A DNA stretch of 64,000 nucleotides, taken from positions 310,001-374,000 of the forward strand of contig NZ_FOCJ01000007.1 of assembly GCF_900110075.1 (NCBI RefSeq), given 5' to 3'. This document shows, piece after piece, positions 50,063 to 58,908 of the stretch (its first letter is position 1; each line of letters starts with the position of its first letter). The stretch comes from Paenibacillus sp. OV219. Lineage in GTDB: Bacteria > Bacillota > Bacilli > Paenibacillales > Paenibacillaceae. Both the position numbers and the translations under genes were made by a program. The notes under the pieces are model-generated. The model saw only the letters and a program-made list of their open reading frames with translations, was not told the DNA's origin and did not search any database.

Positions 50063-50308
50063 TTAACATGATTTACGAGATGAATGCAACGAGATGGCTT
50101 GAATGCTGCGAGGATTAATGTACAAGACTCTGCAATTAGCCAAGAACAGTGCGGAATTCCCTACAAATCCGAGGAATGTAGCCTGAAGCCCTTGTGGGCC
50201 AGTGTGGTCAAATACAACGTCTACACGTACCCCAGGCGAGAGACGGAATAGAATGCTTGGAACTCCATTAAAGCCTCTACCAAAACCTCCACAAAAACCA
50301 CAACTCAT
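50063..50308 (-). CDS. small Gly/Cys-rich protein, copy 2 of a paralogous pair
   Basis: 81 residues: MSCGFCGGFGRGF then the same core as its neighbour (SPGVRVDVVFDHTGPQG, YINPRSIQAIS), with added cysteines (FCGG, NCRV, KSC). AAAGGAGG lies upstream. A tandem duplication with both copies intact and their own ribosome sites suggests use in a multimeric structure. Spore-coat role possible, not shown. Confidence 0.65.
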   Translation of the reverse strand: MSCGFCGGFGRGFNGVPSILFRLSPGVRVDVVFDHTGPQGLQATFLGFVGNSALFLANCRVLYINPRSIQAISLHSSRKSC

Positions 50309-50550
50309 ATATTTAGCCTCCTTTCAATGATTCTCAATTACAATATGAAAGTTTATTAGCAAACGGCAAGGCTAACTTACTAATACAATAATGGAGTTTA
50401 AGAGGGTACCCCCTTTATTTCTAGACACCGAGGAGGGTATCTAAGAGAGGTCGCTTGTTAAAGTGGAGGCAATCTGTATTGTTGTGAACCGATGTTGGCG
50501 AGGCGGCATAAAATGGGAGTAAATGGACGTATGTCTACGGAGGTGAGGGT

Positions 50551-51396
50551 ATGCCGTTTATACCGAATTTCCCGCGAGCCTTATTAGATGAGCATATGCG
50601 CTGGCACCATACTCATCATCATGATAACCCAGCTCTGCTGCCGCCTGGCTACGGGCAGGAGTTTATGCAATTCCACCGGTATTTTATTCGAAAAGCACTG
50701 CAGTGGTATAACGCTCAGGGCTACGATCCGCAGCTTGTGGCGGCTTGGCCGCGTGTACCTGAAGTCATTCGTAACGCCCCATGCTACAACCGTGCGGCTG
50801 AAGCCCGCGTAGTGAATAACCCGCAATCCTTCGCGACGCTGGATCAGCTGGGTTTGTTTATTGAAGGCTCGAACTTGCACGGCTGCATTCATCAAGAGGC
50901 GGCGAGGTGGTTTAACGAGGATGCACTGAACGACTTCGACATTGCGCCTTCCACGACGATGTTTTACAAAATCCACTGGCTGATCGATCAGTGGTATACG
51001 AACTGGGAACGTGCAACGGGTCAACCGAACGCAGGCCGAGGCGGCATCGAGGCTGGCATCGCCGCCGTCCCACAGCCGCAGCCTCAGTCCCAGGCGAAGT
51101 CGAAGAATCGTGGAAAAGGTACCCATAAAAAAAGCGCCCTACTGCTCAAAGCGAGAGCAGTAAAGCGCGGAATACATCGGAATAATAGCTTGCGGGCCTT
51201 GGCACGAAATCCGAAGCCTTTACTTGAACGGAAGCCGCTAATGGCTGCTGATCAGAGCCAAGTCGGAACCCGGCCGCCGCTGCGTGATCCTGCCGCCCCT
51301 CAAACAGCGCAATCATCGCTTCGAGATCGGCTTCGTAAATCCCGGCCACTTCTTCCGGCTGCAGCGTTAGTGAAGCGAGCGGTTCGTCGTAAATAA
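50551..51396 (+). CDS. tyrosinase-like (type-3 copper) protein with antisense-overlapping tail
   Basis: 281 residues. The first 170 resemble the tyrosinase central domain. CuA-like region MRWHHTHHHDN with FHRYFIRKAL; CuB-like region LHGCIHQEA, then STTMFYKIHWLIDQWYTNWE, as in HGxxH...PxFxxHHxxxD...W, with HWLID where HH is usual. Copper ligation is therefore plausible but not canonical. After about residue 190 the sequence is basic low-complexity and lies antisense to the Nudix gene for 251 bp, which suggests a lost stop codon. Confidence 0.65.
   Translation: MPFIPNFPRALLDEHMRWHHTHHHDNPALLPPGYGQEFMQFHRYFIRKALQWYNAQGYDPQLVAAWPRVPEVIRNAPCYNRAAEARVVNNPQSFATLDQLGLFIEGSNLHGCIHQEAARWFNEDALNDFDIAPSTTMFYKIHWLIDQWYTNWERATGQPNAGRGGIEAGIAAVPQPQPQSQAKSKNRGKGTHKKSALLLKARAVKRGIHRNNSLRALARNPKPLLERKPLMAADQSQVGTRPPLRDPAAPQTAQSSLRDRLRKSRPLLPAAALVKRAVRRK
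51126..51168 (-). terminator. terminator of mscL-Nudix operon
   Basis: Minus-strand stem GCGCTTTACTGCTC / GAGCAGTAGGGCGC then TTTTTTTA. The Nudix stop (51146) lies in its loop, and the tyrosinase-like frame crosses it. Confidence 0.85.
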
Positions 51397-51835
51397 AGCC
51401 GAATACTTCGCTCGCCTCGCGGTCGATGAAGTCCACGCCTTTGGCGAAGCCCGCCGTTTCCTTGCGGGCTTCACCAAGCGGGATGAGCGCATCGAACGGC
51501 ACATAGGCGCCGAGCTCTTCTTCGATTTCCCGAGCGGCATCGCGCATCGTTTCGCCGGCACTTAGATGGCCGGCTGCTGTAATGTCGAAGTGGCTCGGGA
51601 ACGTGTCTTTATCTTCACAGCGCTGCTGAAACAGGACAAGCTTGCGCTCGCCATCCCGCCGCGTCAGCCAACAATGAATAGAGCGATGCCACAGCCCGCG
51701 CGCATGTACGTCGCTGCGGCTTGCCGTACCTAGCCAGTTACCGGCTTCGTCGTAGTAGTCGAACTGCTCTTCCTCAGCGGAGGAAACGGGACCAGCTGCG
51801 TCACCTCCATTGTCGTTCGATTCGTGCGCTGCCAA
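51146..51835 (-). CDS. Nudix hydrolase (isopentenyl-isomerase/YfcD-like)
   Basis: 229 residues. Nudix box GHLSAGETMRDAAREIEEEL, with the one-residue-shorter spacing seen in the YfcD/IPP-isomerase-like subgroup, and upstream WHRSIHCWL and ITAAGHL. It hydrolyses a nucleoside-diphosphate-linked or related substrate that cannot be named. It starts three bases after the mscL stop, so it is co-transcribed with mscL. Confidence 0.87.
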   Translation of the reverse strand: MAAHESNDNGGDAAGPVSSAEEEQFDYYDEAGNWLGTASRSDVHARGLWHRSIHCWLTRRDGERKLVLFQQRCEDKDTFPSHFDITAAGHLSAGETMRDAAREIEEELGAYVPFDALIPLGEARKETAGFAKGVDFIDREASEVFGFIYDEPLASLTLQPEEVAGIYEADLEAMIALFEGRQDHAAAAGFRLGSDQQPLAASVQVKASDFVPRPASYYSDVFRALLLSL

Positions 51836-51838
51836 CGG

Positions 51839-52336
51839 TTAGGCCAAGCCTTCCTGTACGCCATCTGGCGTATCCGTCAGATGCGAAGTACAGTGACCGC
51901 AGCGCGTTGCTTTAATCGGAACCTTGGTCAAGCAGTACGGGCAGTCCTTATCGGTCGGTTCCGGGTTTACAACGACCTCAGGTTCCTTGGTGCCGATACG
52001 GCGAAGCGTATTAGCCCCTTTCACGATCATGAAGATACAGAAAGCGACAATGGTGAAATCGAGTACAACGTTAATAAAATTGCCGTATGCAATGACGGAG
52101 ACAGATGCTTTCTGTGCATCTAATAACGTCTTGGGACGTTCGTCCACATGGGACAGCAAGAAAAACTGATCAACGAGATTAACGTTGCCCATAAGCTTGC
52201 TGATCGGCGGCATAATGATATCGTTCACGAGTGAGGTGACGATTTTGCCAAACGCACCGCCTATGATTACCCCGACAGCAAGATCGAGCACATTGCCTCG
52301 GACGGCGAACTCTCTAAATTCTTTTATTATTTTCAT
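51839..52336 (-). CDS. mscL: large-conductance mechanosensitive channel with C-terminal zinc ribbon
   Basis: 165 residues. MscL core: EFREFAVRGNVLDLAVGVIIGGAFGKIV (in two parts, first helix), NDIIMPP, and second helix VVLDFTIVAFCIFMIVKG. Releases solutes under hypo-osmotic shock. The cytoplasmic end carries an extra CPYC-x9-CGHC zinc-ribbon-like motif (about residues 132-150), absent from well-known MscL. GAAGGAG precedes the ATG. Confidence 0.93.
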   Translation of the reverse strand: MKIIKEFREFAVRGNVLDLAVGVIIGGAFGKIVTSLVNDIIMPPISKLMGNVNLVDQFFLLSHVDERPKTLLDAQKASVSVIAYGNFINVVLDFTIVAFCIFMIVKGANTLRRIGTKEPEVVVNPEPTDKDCPYCLTKVPIKATRCGHCTSHLTDTPDGVQEGLA

Positions 52337-52390
52337 GATGTGATCACTCCTTCTGCCCTATTATATCGAAATCGAGAGAACGTTCAACGT

Positions 52391-53344
52391 TTATCTCACC
52401 AAAAGAAGCCGATTTGAAACAGCTTCCACCTCAAGCGGCACCTCGGAGGTCGGTTCGCCATCACCAAACGCGGAGATAGGCGCAGCTCCCTCTACGGACT
52501 CGGCGGTAACCGATACGCGCTGTCCGCGCAGCATCGTCACGAACGGTAGTCGGACATGCTTACCCGTAAGCAGTGTCGGGAAAAGGCGAAGCAGCTGCAA
52601 CGGCGTGCACGTATGCACGATGCAAATATCAAGTAAACCGTCGGAAGGCGATGCCTCCGGGCAGATGCGCAGGCCGCCTCCGTAAGCGGGCACGTTGCAG
52701 ATCGCAGCCATCCAACCACGCTTGTACACATGTGGCGTACCATCTATCGTCACCGTCATCTGGCGAGGGCGATAAGTCAGCAGCATGTGAAAGAGGGCGA
52801 TGACATAGGCAAGCGAGCCGACGCCAAGCTTATTACATAGCTTTTTATAGGAAGAGCGATTCACCGCGGACGCGATTGCTGCGTCGAAGCCGACGGCGAG
52901 CGCTGTCAGAATGGGTCTCGGTAGATTGCTGCCATCGCCAAGCATAATGATGTCGATCGGCATAGCCTCACCTTGAAGCACGCGTTCCAGCGCTGCAAGC
53001 GGCTGCTTCGGAATATCGAAGGCGCACGCTGTATCGTTGCCGGAGCCGGACGGGATGAGACCGAGCGGAACGCCGCTGCCTTGCAGCGCAGGGAGGATAC
53101 TATGGACCGTGCCGTCGCCGCCGATCACTGTAACCGCTCGCACTTCCGAGAGTGAGTCATTGCTGTTCGCGCGATTTTGGCTCCGAGCAAGCAAGTTTCG
53201 CACTTCCTCGCACGCAGTCTCAGCTGAAGCCGCTATGACCGCTTGATACGGAAGGCTTCTGCGCTGTAGCTCAGCTTCAACAAGCTTCCATATTGTGTTC
53301 CCACGGCCGCTTCCGGCTCGTTCATTAACGACGAATATCCACAT
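52391..53344 (-). CDS. diacylglycerol/lipid kinase family protein
   Basis: 317 residues from the ATG at 53344 (GAGGAGGAG upstream; the frame is open to 53533 without a site). Catalytic-domain motifs VNERAGSGRG, VIGGDGTVHSIL and PSGSGNDTA, and later YGGGLRICPEASPSDGLLDI, place it in the DagK/YegS family. Transfers phosphate from ATP to a lipid, probably diacylglycerol. Confidence 0.9.
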   Translation of the reverse strand: MWIFVVNERAGSGRGNTIWKLVEAELQRRSLPYQAVIAASAETACEEVRNLLARSQNRANSNDSLSEVRAVTVIGGDGTVHSILPALQGSGVPLGLIPSGSGNDTACAFDIPKQPLAALERVLQGEAMPIDIIMLGDGSNLPRPILTALAVGFDAAIASAVNRSSYKKLCNKLGVGSLAYVIALFHMLLTYRPRQMTVTIDGTPHVYKRGWMAAICNVPAYGGGLRICPEASPSDGLLDICIVHTCTPLQLLRLFPTLLTGKHVRLPFVTMLRGQRVSVTAESVEGAAPISAFGDGEPTSEVPLEVEAVSNRLLLVR

Positions 53345-53454
53345 GACGCGACTCCTCCTCTGACTTGCACTCATTATAAGGGGCGGCAGAGGGGCTCGCC
53401 AACTTCTTTTTGCAGCAGAATCGGCTATAATAACGGAAGGAGGTAAGACAAGAT

Positions 53455-54594
53455 ATGGCTGAACCGTTAAAAGCAATGTATGACCTGCCGTTCCTGCGGC
53501 AATTCGCGGCGCGCGTCGCCTCCGCGTGGGCACCTTTTGAGCAAGAGGCGTTTATCCGGCTCGTCATGGGAGACGGCTGGGAGGCGCTTGAGCTGAAGGG
53601 CCGAATTCGGCGCATTACGCACGCACTTGGGGCAACTTTGCCTGCATCATACCCGGAGGCACTCGGTGTATTGCTTGCCATTCATGAGCAGTGCGCAGGC
53701 TTCCCGTACTTATTTTTCCCCGATTTCGTAGAGGTGTATGGTCTAGAAGAGCAGCATCACGAGCGTTCGTTGGACGCGCTTGCGCGCTTCACGGTGCAGT
53801 CCTCAGCCGAGTTCGCAATCAGGCCGTTCCTGATGCAAGCGCCAGGGCGCACGCTCGCGCGCATGATGGAATGGGCGCTGAGCCCGAATGAGCATGTGCG
53901 CCGGCTGGCCAGCGAAGGCTGCAGACCGCGCCTGCCGTGGGCGCCGGCTTTGACGATATACAAGAAGGATCCGTCACCGATTGTGCCGCTGCTCGAGCTG
54001 CTGAAGTGCGATCCGTCGCTGTATGTACGAAAGAGTGTCGCTAATAATTTGAACGATATCGCGAAGGATCATCCAACGATTGTGCGAGAAATCGCAAAGC
54101 GCTGGAGCGGTCATCACCAGTGGACGGACTGGATCGTCCGTCATGGCTGCCGCACGCTCATTAAAGCGGCGGACCCGGAAATCATGGCGCTGTTCGGCTA
54201 TGAGGAGCACAGCGTGGACGCGGAAGGCTTCGTCGAGCACGCAGAGCTGCAGACGCTCTCGCAGGAAGTTCGCATTGGCGAAGAGAGCGAGCTTCGCTAC
54301 GAAGTGAAGCTGCGCCAGTCGCAAAGCGCAGAACTGCTGCGTCTTCGCGTGGAGCTTGGCGTCTTCTATGTGAAATCCGGCGGCAAGGTGTCGGAGAAAC
54401 GGTTCCTTGTAACCGATAAGAAAGCTGCGCCGGGGACCAGCTTCTCAGGCGCGAAGAAGTTAAGCTGGAAGGAATTATCGACACGTAAGCATTATGAGGG
54501 GCTACATAGGCTGACGCTTGTGGTGAACGGCCTTGCGGTCGCCGAGACGAACATTCAGTTGTCTGAGTCTGTCATAAGGAGCGGTGTGGAATGA
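53455..54594 (+). CDS. AlkC/AlkD-like HEAT-repeat DNA alkylation repair protein
   Basis: 379 residues. Residues 1-245 are a helical-repeat fold (FIRLVMGDGWEALELKGRIRR in parts, RPRLPWAPALTIYKKDPSP, YVRKSVANNLNDIAKDHP, WIVRHGCRTLIK) matching the AlkC-type glycosylase family, which removes 3-methyladenine and related lesions. About residues 260-370 look like an added beta domain. AAGGAGGT precedes the ATG. It overlaps the next gene by four bases. Confidence 0.82.
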   Translation: MAEPLKAMYDLPFLRQFAARVASAWAPFEQEAFIRLVMGDGWEALELKGRIRRITHALGATLPASYPEALGVLLAIHEQCAGFPYLFFPDFVEVYGLEEQHHERSLDALARFTVQSSAEFAIRPFLMQAPGRTLARMMEWALSPNEHVRRLASEGCRPRLPWAPALTIYKKDPSPIVPLLELLKCDPSLYVRKSVANNLNDIAKDHPTIVREIAKRWSGHHQWTDWIVRHGCRTLIKAADPEIMALFGYEEHSVDAEGFVEHAELQTLSQEVRIGEESELRYEVKLRQSQSAELLRLRVELGVFYVKSGGKVSEKRFLVTDKKAAPGTSFSGAKKLSWKELSTRKHYEGLHRLTLVVNGLAVAETNIQLSESVIRSGVE

Positions 54595-55631
54595 CAATTG
54601 GCGCACGAGTTCTGAAGACGGGGCTTGCCGTCGCTCTGGCTGTCTACCTGAGCAATCTGCTCGGCTTTTCATCCCCGATCATCGCAGCCGTTGCTTCGAT
54701 CTTTACCATTCAGCCGTCCATTTCTCGTTCCTGGCAGCAGGTCGTCGATCAGCTCCAAACCAATTTGCTCGGCGCAGCTGTCGCACTGGCGGCGGTCCGT
54801 CTGTTCGGGACGACGCCGATTGCAGTCGGACTTGTTTGTATTCTTGTCATTCTTATAAGCATTAAGCTGCGGATGGAGAGCACGATAGGTCTTACGCTGG
54901 TTACGGTTGTAGCGGTTATGGAAGCGAATCAGGGAGGCTGGACGTTCGCGCTCGACCGCGTCCTCATGGTGCTGACAGGGATGGCGGCTGCTTTTGCCGT
55001 GAACACGCTCATTATTCCGCCGCGTCCGCGCAAGCAGTTCGTTAGCCAAGTTCAGGAGGCCTACAACCAGCTATCTCTCCTGCTGCGCCTCGCCATCTCG
55101 AATGAGATGAAGGAGGATGTGCATCGCAGGGAGAAGGAGAAGCTGGTCGGCATTCTGCGCAAGCTAGATGAGGCGTACTTGCTGTTTGAGGAGGAGCGCT
55201 CGCTGCTTCCGAAGCGTAAGGTAGCGCGAGCGAGGCAGCTCATTCTGTCCAAGCATCTCATTAAAGCGCTGCACAAAGGTGTCGATCTGCTTGAAGTCGT
55301 AGAGGAGCATTATTTCTCAGCAGCGGATGCAGAGATGTGGGCGAAGCGGTTCGACGCCCAAATCGAGGAGCTGGCGAAGTATCACGAGCATATCCTGCTC
55401 AAGCTTGCCGGCAAAATGAAGCCGTTCGCGACGATTGAGCCTGAGCAGGAGCGGGAGGATCGGCTAATTGAGCAGCTGACGAATTACCTGCATGAGGAAC
55501 ACGGGCATAACAAGCGCCTTGTATTCGTTGCATCGTCGATGCTGGAGTACGGTTATCATCTACGCCGACTCGACAAAGTAGCGGATCAGGTACAACAGCG
55601 CGAAGGTGCTGCAGAGCTGAGCCTGCAATAA
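54591..55631 (+). CDS. aromatic-acid exporter family membrane protein (ArAE/DUF939-like)
   Basis: 346 residues: about five or six helices in the first 140 (VALAVYLSNLLGFSSPIIAA, SIFTIQPSISRSWQQ) and a long cytoplasmic helical domain (145-345). Similar to YgaE-type FUSC proteins. Transport of aromatic acids is known for distant relatives only. Translationally coupled to the DNA repair gene upstream. Confidence 0.82.
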   Translation: MTIGARVLKTGLAVALAVYLSNLLGFSSPIIAAVASIFTIQPSISRSWQQVVDQLQTNLLGAAVALAAVRLFGTTPIAVGLVCILVILISIKLRMESTIGLTLVTVVAVMEANQGGWTFALDRVLMVLTGMAAAFAVNTLIIPPRPRKQFVSQVQEAYNQLSLLLRLAISNEMKEDVHRREKEKLVGILRKLDEAYLLFEEERSLLPKRKVARARQLILSKHLIKALHKGVDLLEVVEEHYFSAADAEMWAKRFDAQIEELAKYHEHILLKLAGKMKPFATIEPEQEREDRLIEQLTNYLHEEHGHNKRLVFVASSMLEYGYHLRRLDKVADQVQQREGAAELSLQ

Positions 55632-55660
55632 CATTATTAAAGCTGCTGACAAAATGACAA

Positions 55661-55731
55661 AAAACGCCCTTGTATCCGCGATTGCGAAAGAGCAACTACT
55701 GCTCATCGCCGACAGGTACAAGGGCGTTTAT
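55661..55731. terminator. terminator after exporter-like gene
   Basis: Stem AAAACGCCCTTGTA / TACAAGGGCGTTTA enclosing an inner GAGCA/TGCTC arm. Fits either direction. Confidence 0.75.
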
Positions 55732-55850
55732 CGTTAACATTATAGAATTTATAAGTTTGCTCCTATTCATTTCTATAATGTCTCCGGATTGAAACGCGCT
55801 ACTACGCCAAAAGGACAGCGACAGCCGTTTCACCTTGAGCGGTTTAGCAA

Positions 55851-56138
55851 TTATTTATCAACATCATCCGGATGTCTGCGCGGATGCTGCAGATGCGCTT
55901 CATGCTGCGTAATTTCCTTCTTCGGCGTAAGCCGCTCATCGGTCTTGCCTTCATGGTGATTATCGAAGTCGAGCTGGATGAGCTCCCATTCCGTCGTCCC
56001 GATCGATGGGTCAGCGGGGAAGACGTCATTGCGCTTCAGATGCTCTTCACGACCAATCTCGTTCTTATAAACACCATCTACCTCAACGGGTTCACCTGAC
56101 ATCGGGTCCATCTGATTATGCCCTAATTGTTCGTTCAT
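55851..56138 (-). CDS. small acidic hydrophilic protein
   Basis: 95 residues from the ATG at 56138 (AGGAGG upstream). Rich in His, Asp and Glu (PSIGTTEWELIQLDFDNHHE), no membrane segment and no family I can name. It is in a run of small minus-strand genes. Confidence 0.6.
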   Translation of the reverse strand: MNEQLGHNQMDPMSGEPVEVDGVYKNEIGREEHLKRNDVFPADPSIGTTEWELIQLDFDNHHEGKTDERLTPKKEITQHEAHLQHPRRHPDDVDK

Positions 56139-56178
56139 CACGTTCTCCTCCTGAAAAGTCTCATCGGTCAGCCGCAGC

Positions 56179-56322
56179 CTACAGGCCATGCTTAGGAACA
56201 GCGGCGCGGTCGGCAGCGGATTGTGCTGCGCTCGCCTCAGCTTTGCTTGCGCCTGTCCGATCGGCTTTCGACTGCGCCTTGCTCGCTTTCACTTGCAGGT
56301 GGGAAGGTTGTTCGCCTGACAT
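56179..56322 (-). CDS. short Ala/Lys-rich protein, 47 residues
   Basis: MSGEQPSHLQVKASKAQSKA is the start; the rest is Ala, Lys and Ser rich and likely helical or disordered. AGGAGG lies at the right distance from the ATG. Composition is a little like small spore proteins, without a diagnostic motif. It is followed by the acidic small gene on the same strand. Confidence 0.5.
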   Translation of the reverse strand: MSGEQPSHLQVKASKAQSKADRTGASKAEASAAQSAADRAAVPKHGL

Positions 56323-56447
56323 ATGGTGGCCTCCTGATCGATAGGTCATAATTATTGAAATGCCTTTCTCAGTGTGCCACGAGGGAGGTGAAACTATGTA
56401 GAATAGGTGAGGATCAAGGCTGTAGCAGCTTGTTGCAGCAGCCGTTA

Positions 56448-56771
56448 TCATTGTGGCGACAGCAGCCGCAGTCCGCAGGATGGACAATCGACATCTTGAT
56501 GAGTGACGGGATCGCCGCAGGCGGGACACGGCTCCGTGAAAGGCTGCTTGGCCGCTGCTTGCAAGGCGATGGCTTTCTCAGCCTGTCGCTCTTCAGGCGT
56601 CTCTTTGCTAGCCGCAAGAGACGCAGACCCGCCAAAAAGCGCTTCCACGAACTGCTTTAAATCGGTATGCTTACCGGAGTCGTCACCGGAGATTCGGATC
56701 ATGACGATCATCGCCGCAACGAGCGCGCCGGCAACGGCAAGAACAATAGCTGTAGCAATCGTATTCATCAT
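56448..56771 (-). CDS. small membrane protein with C-terminal zinc ribbon
   Basis: 107 residues: one membrane helix (about 5-26), an Ala/Glu-rich linker, and CPACG-x9-CPSCG (about 82-100), a zinc-ribbon pattern. No family name can be given. Confidence 0.65.
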   Translation of the reverse strand: MMNTIATAIVLAVAGALVAAMIVMIRISGDDSGKHTDLKQFVEALFGGSASLAASKETPEERQAEKAIALQAAAKQPFTEPCPACGDPVTHQDVDCPSCGLRLLSPQ

Positions 56772-56814
56772 GGCAGAGGTTCCCCATTTCGTTCATTTCA
56801 CGTTCATTCGCTTA

Positions 56815-57420
56815 TTACTTAAGATGATAGCGCGCCTCCAGCTTCTTGCCGCCCAGCCACATCACAACGAGCAGTACGAGGGCAAGAATGATCCGCCAAG
56901 GCTGCTCGGTCAGATCGCCGATATCGAAGCTGAGCACCGATACGCTGAGAATCATGACGGCTTTACCGAGCAGAATCGCGAGGACGAATGAACCGAAGGA
57001 GATACGGCTAAGTCCGGAGACGACATTAATGATCGCCGAAGGCGAGAAAGGAAAGCAAGCGAATAGAAACACCGGTGTGAAGCCGCGTTTCTCAATAAAC
57101 ACGAGCAGCTTCGAGGCGCGCGGAAACTTGCGGCGGATCCAGCCGCTTAGATGGCCTCCGAGCCTGCGCGAGATCCAGAACAGCAGAAGCGAGCCGCTGC
57201 AGACGCCGATCCAGGATAGTAAGGATCCTAGCCACAGCCCATAAATATTAGCGTTGGCAGCGACAAATACGAGCAGCGGCAGCACCGGCAGGAACGATTC
57301 CGCCAAGGGGAGTAGAATGCCCGGCAGCGGGCCATATGCCTTATAGCTCTCAAGCGTCCGCTGTAGATGCTCAAGGTCTAGATTTTTAAGTGAGTGAATC
57401 CAATCTCGAAAATAATCCAT
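56815..57420 (-). CDS. TVP38/TMEM64-family (VTT-domain) membrane protein
   Basis: 201 residues with five or six helices and the VTT/DedA-like core: ESFLPVLPLLVFVAANANIYG, GSLLLFWISRRLGG, and CFPFSPSAIINVVSGLSRI. Distantly related to DedA lipid scramblases and transporters. No partner gene is evident. Confidence 0.87.
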   Translation of the reverse strand: MDYFRDWIHSLKNLDLEHLQRTLESYKAYGPLPGILLPLAESFLPVLPLLVFVAANANIYGLWLGSLLSWIGVCSGSLLLFWISRRLGGHLSGWIRRKFPRASKLLVFIEKRGFTPVFLFACFPFSPSAIINVVSGLSRISFGSFVLAILLGKAVMILSVSVLSFDIGDLTEQPWRIILALVLLVVMWLGGKKLEARYHLK

Positions 57421-57467
57421 GCGTTTAACTCTCCCCTAACCTTATCCCAGTAAACCGTATCGTGGCC

Positions 57468-58646
57468 TCATGACACTTCTTTCTCTCTAAACGCACGGAA
57501 TGGGAACCAAATATAGAAAAATCCAATAACGGCGTACATAATGCCGCTATACCACAGCACAGCCGACTGACCCTGCCAAGTAGCAAGCGTACCGCCGATG
57601 ACAGGCCCGATCATACCGCCAATGCCTTCAACAGTGGAGAAGATGCCCCATCCGAGCCCTTGCTGTTTCGGGGGCACATAGTTGGCGAGCAGCGCATTCC
57701 AAGCAGGCAGCAGCGTCGCATACGAAAGGCCGAGCACGCCGGTTAAGACGATGCACTCCCACATCGGCGGTGCGAGCGAGAGCATGTACAGCGAGACACC
57801 AATGAAGACGAAGCCGAGCACAAGAAACCATTTCTTACCGCCAAGGATGTCCGACAAGCGGCCAAGCGGAATGAGACCAAGCACCGTGCAGGCGCCTCCT
57901 GCCGTCAGAAGCAGCGAATATTGCGCTCCGTTCATGCCAAGCTTGTTCTCGGCGAAGCTAGGCAGGATGGGAACGAGCATCCCAGCGCCCATCGTCTGCA
58001 GCACCATGCCAGGCAGCAGCAGGCGCATATGGCGCAGCCGGTCTTTCAGAATGACGAACTGCTCTCGAAGCGGAAGTGAGGTTGCTGCGCCTGGCGCCTT
58101 GCTGTTGTTAATAAATAGCGAGAGCAGCCAGCAGAGCAGCGCGAACCCGAGGAGCAGATAGTAGGTGAAGGACTTGCTATAATCGAGCAGCAGGTTGCTG
58201 ACGATCGGTCCGGCACCGATGCCGATGAACCAGATCGTATAGAGGAAGCCCATTTGCATCGCTCGGCGATCATCCGACACTTTCGTTAAGCAGACGATCC
58301 AGATTGGCGAAATGCCTACTCCGTATAATGCTGCGGCGACAATGAAGAGCCACGGAACATGTGCGAAAGGGACGAGAAATATGCCGATGAGCGAGACAAA
58401 CAAGCCGGTATGTACGACGAAACGAATCGAGAACCGGTCGAGCAAATAACCGATCGCCATCTTCAAAGCGGTATCGGTTAAGTAGTGGGCGGTTATCGCA
58501 ATTCCGATAATATCGAGCGATAAACCGAGCATTTTTTCCCCGTAGATGGGCAGGAAGCTGATGAGTGCAGCCCCGCGCACGAATTCGACGAAGAACAGAA
58601 TGACGGAGAACAGAATAATTTCGCGTGAGAATAATCGTTTAGGCAT
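57468..58646 (-). CDS. MFS transporter
   Basis: 392 residues from the ATG at 58646 (AAGGGGGA upstream; the frame is open to 58742). Twelve hydrophobic helices in two halves with a central loop near DRLRHMRLL. GRLSDILGGKKW after helix 8 is the MFS A-like loop, and LLDRFSIRFV is in the first half. Drug/metabolite exporter type; the substrate is unknown. Confidence 0.87.
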   Translation of the reverse strand: MPKRLFSREIILFSVILFFVEFVRGAALISFLPIYGEKMLGLSLDIIGIAITAHYLTDTALKMAIGYLLDRFSIRFVVHTGLFVSLIGIFLVPFAHVPWLFIVAAALYGVGISPIWIVCLTKVSDDRRAMQMGFLYTIWFIGIGAGPIVSNLLLDYSKSFTYYLLLGFALLCWLLSLFINNSKAPGAATSLPLREQFVILKDRLRHMRLLLPGMVLQTMGAGMLVPILPSFAENKLGMNGAQYSLLLTAGGACTVLGLIPLGRLSDILGGKKWFLVLGFVFIGVSLYMLSLAPPMWECIVLTGVLGLSYATLLPAWNALLANYVPPKQQGLGWGIFSTVEGIGGMIGPVIGGTLATWQGQSAVLWYSGIMYAVIGFFYIWFPFRAFREKEVS

Positions 58647-58853
58647 GTGTCTGAATCCCCCTTTGCATCCATGATTCGGGAACAACGGGCGGGCTGACTT
58701 CTTCATTATATGCAAGCTGGTACAAAAATCCAACCAAGCCATGCAGCCAGCATATTTATCGAAGAGTCATTGTCCCTCCATTTACGAATCGGATGATCAG
58801 TACGTTTCACAAAGTATTATCAGGATTCCCCTAAACACGCCAAAACATTGCAA

Positions 58854-58890
58854 TAAAAAAGCCCGTCCACTCCGTTAGGAGCAGCCGGGC
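58854..58890 (-). terminator. ilvA terminator
   Basis: Minus-strand stem GCCCGGCTGCTCC / GGAGTGGACGGGC then TTTTTTATTG. Confidence 0.88.
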
Positions 58891-58908
58891 ATTCGGTATA
58901 AGCAAGTA

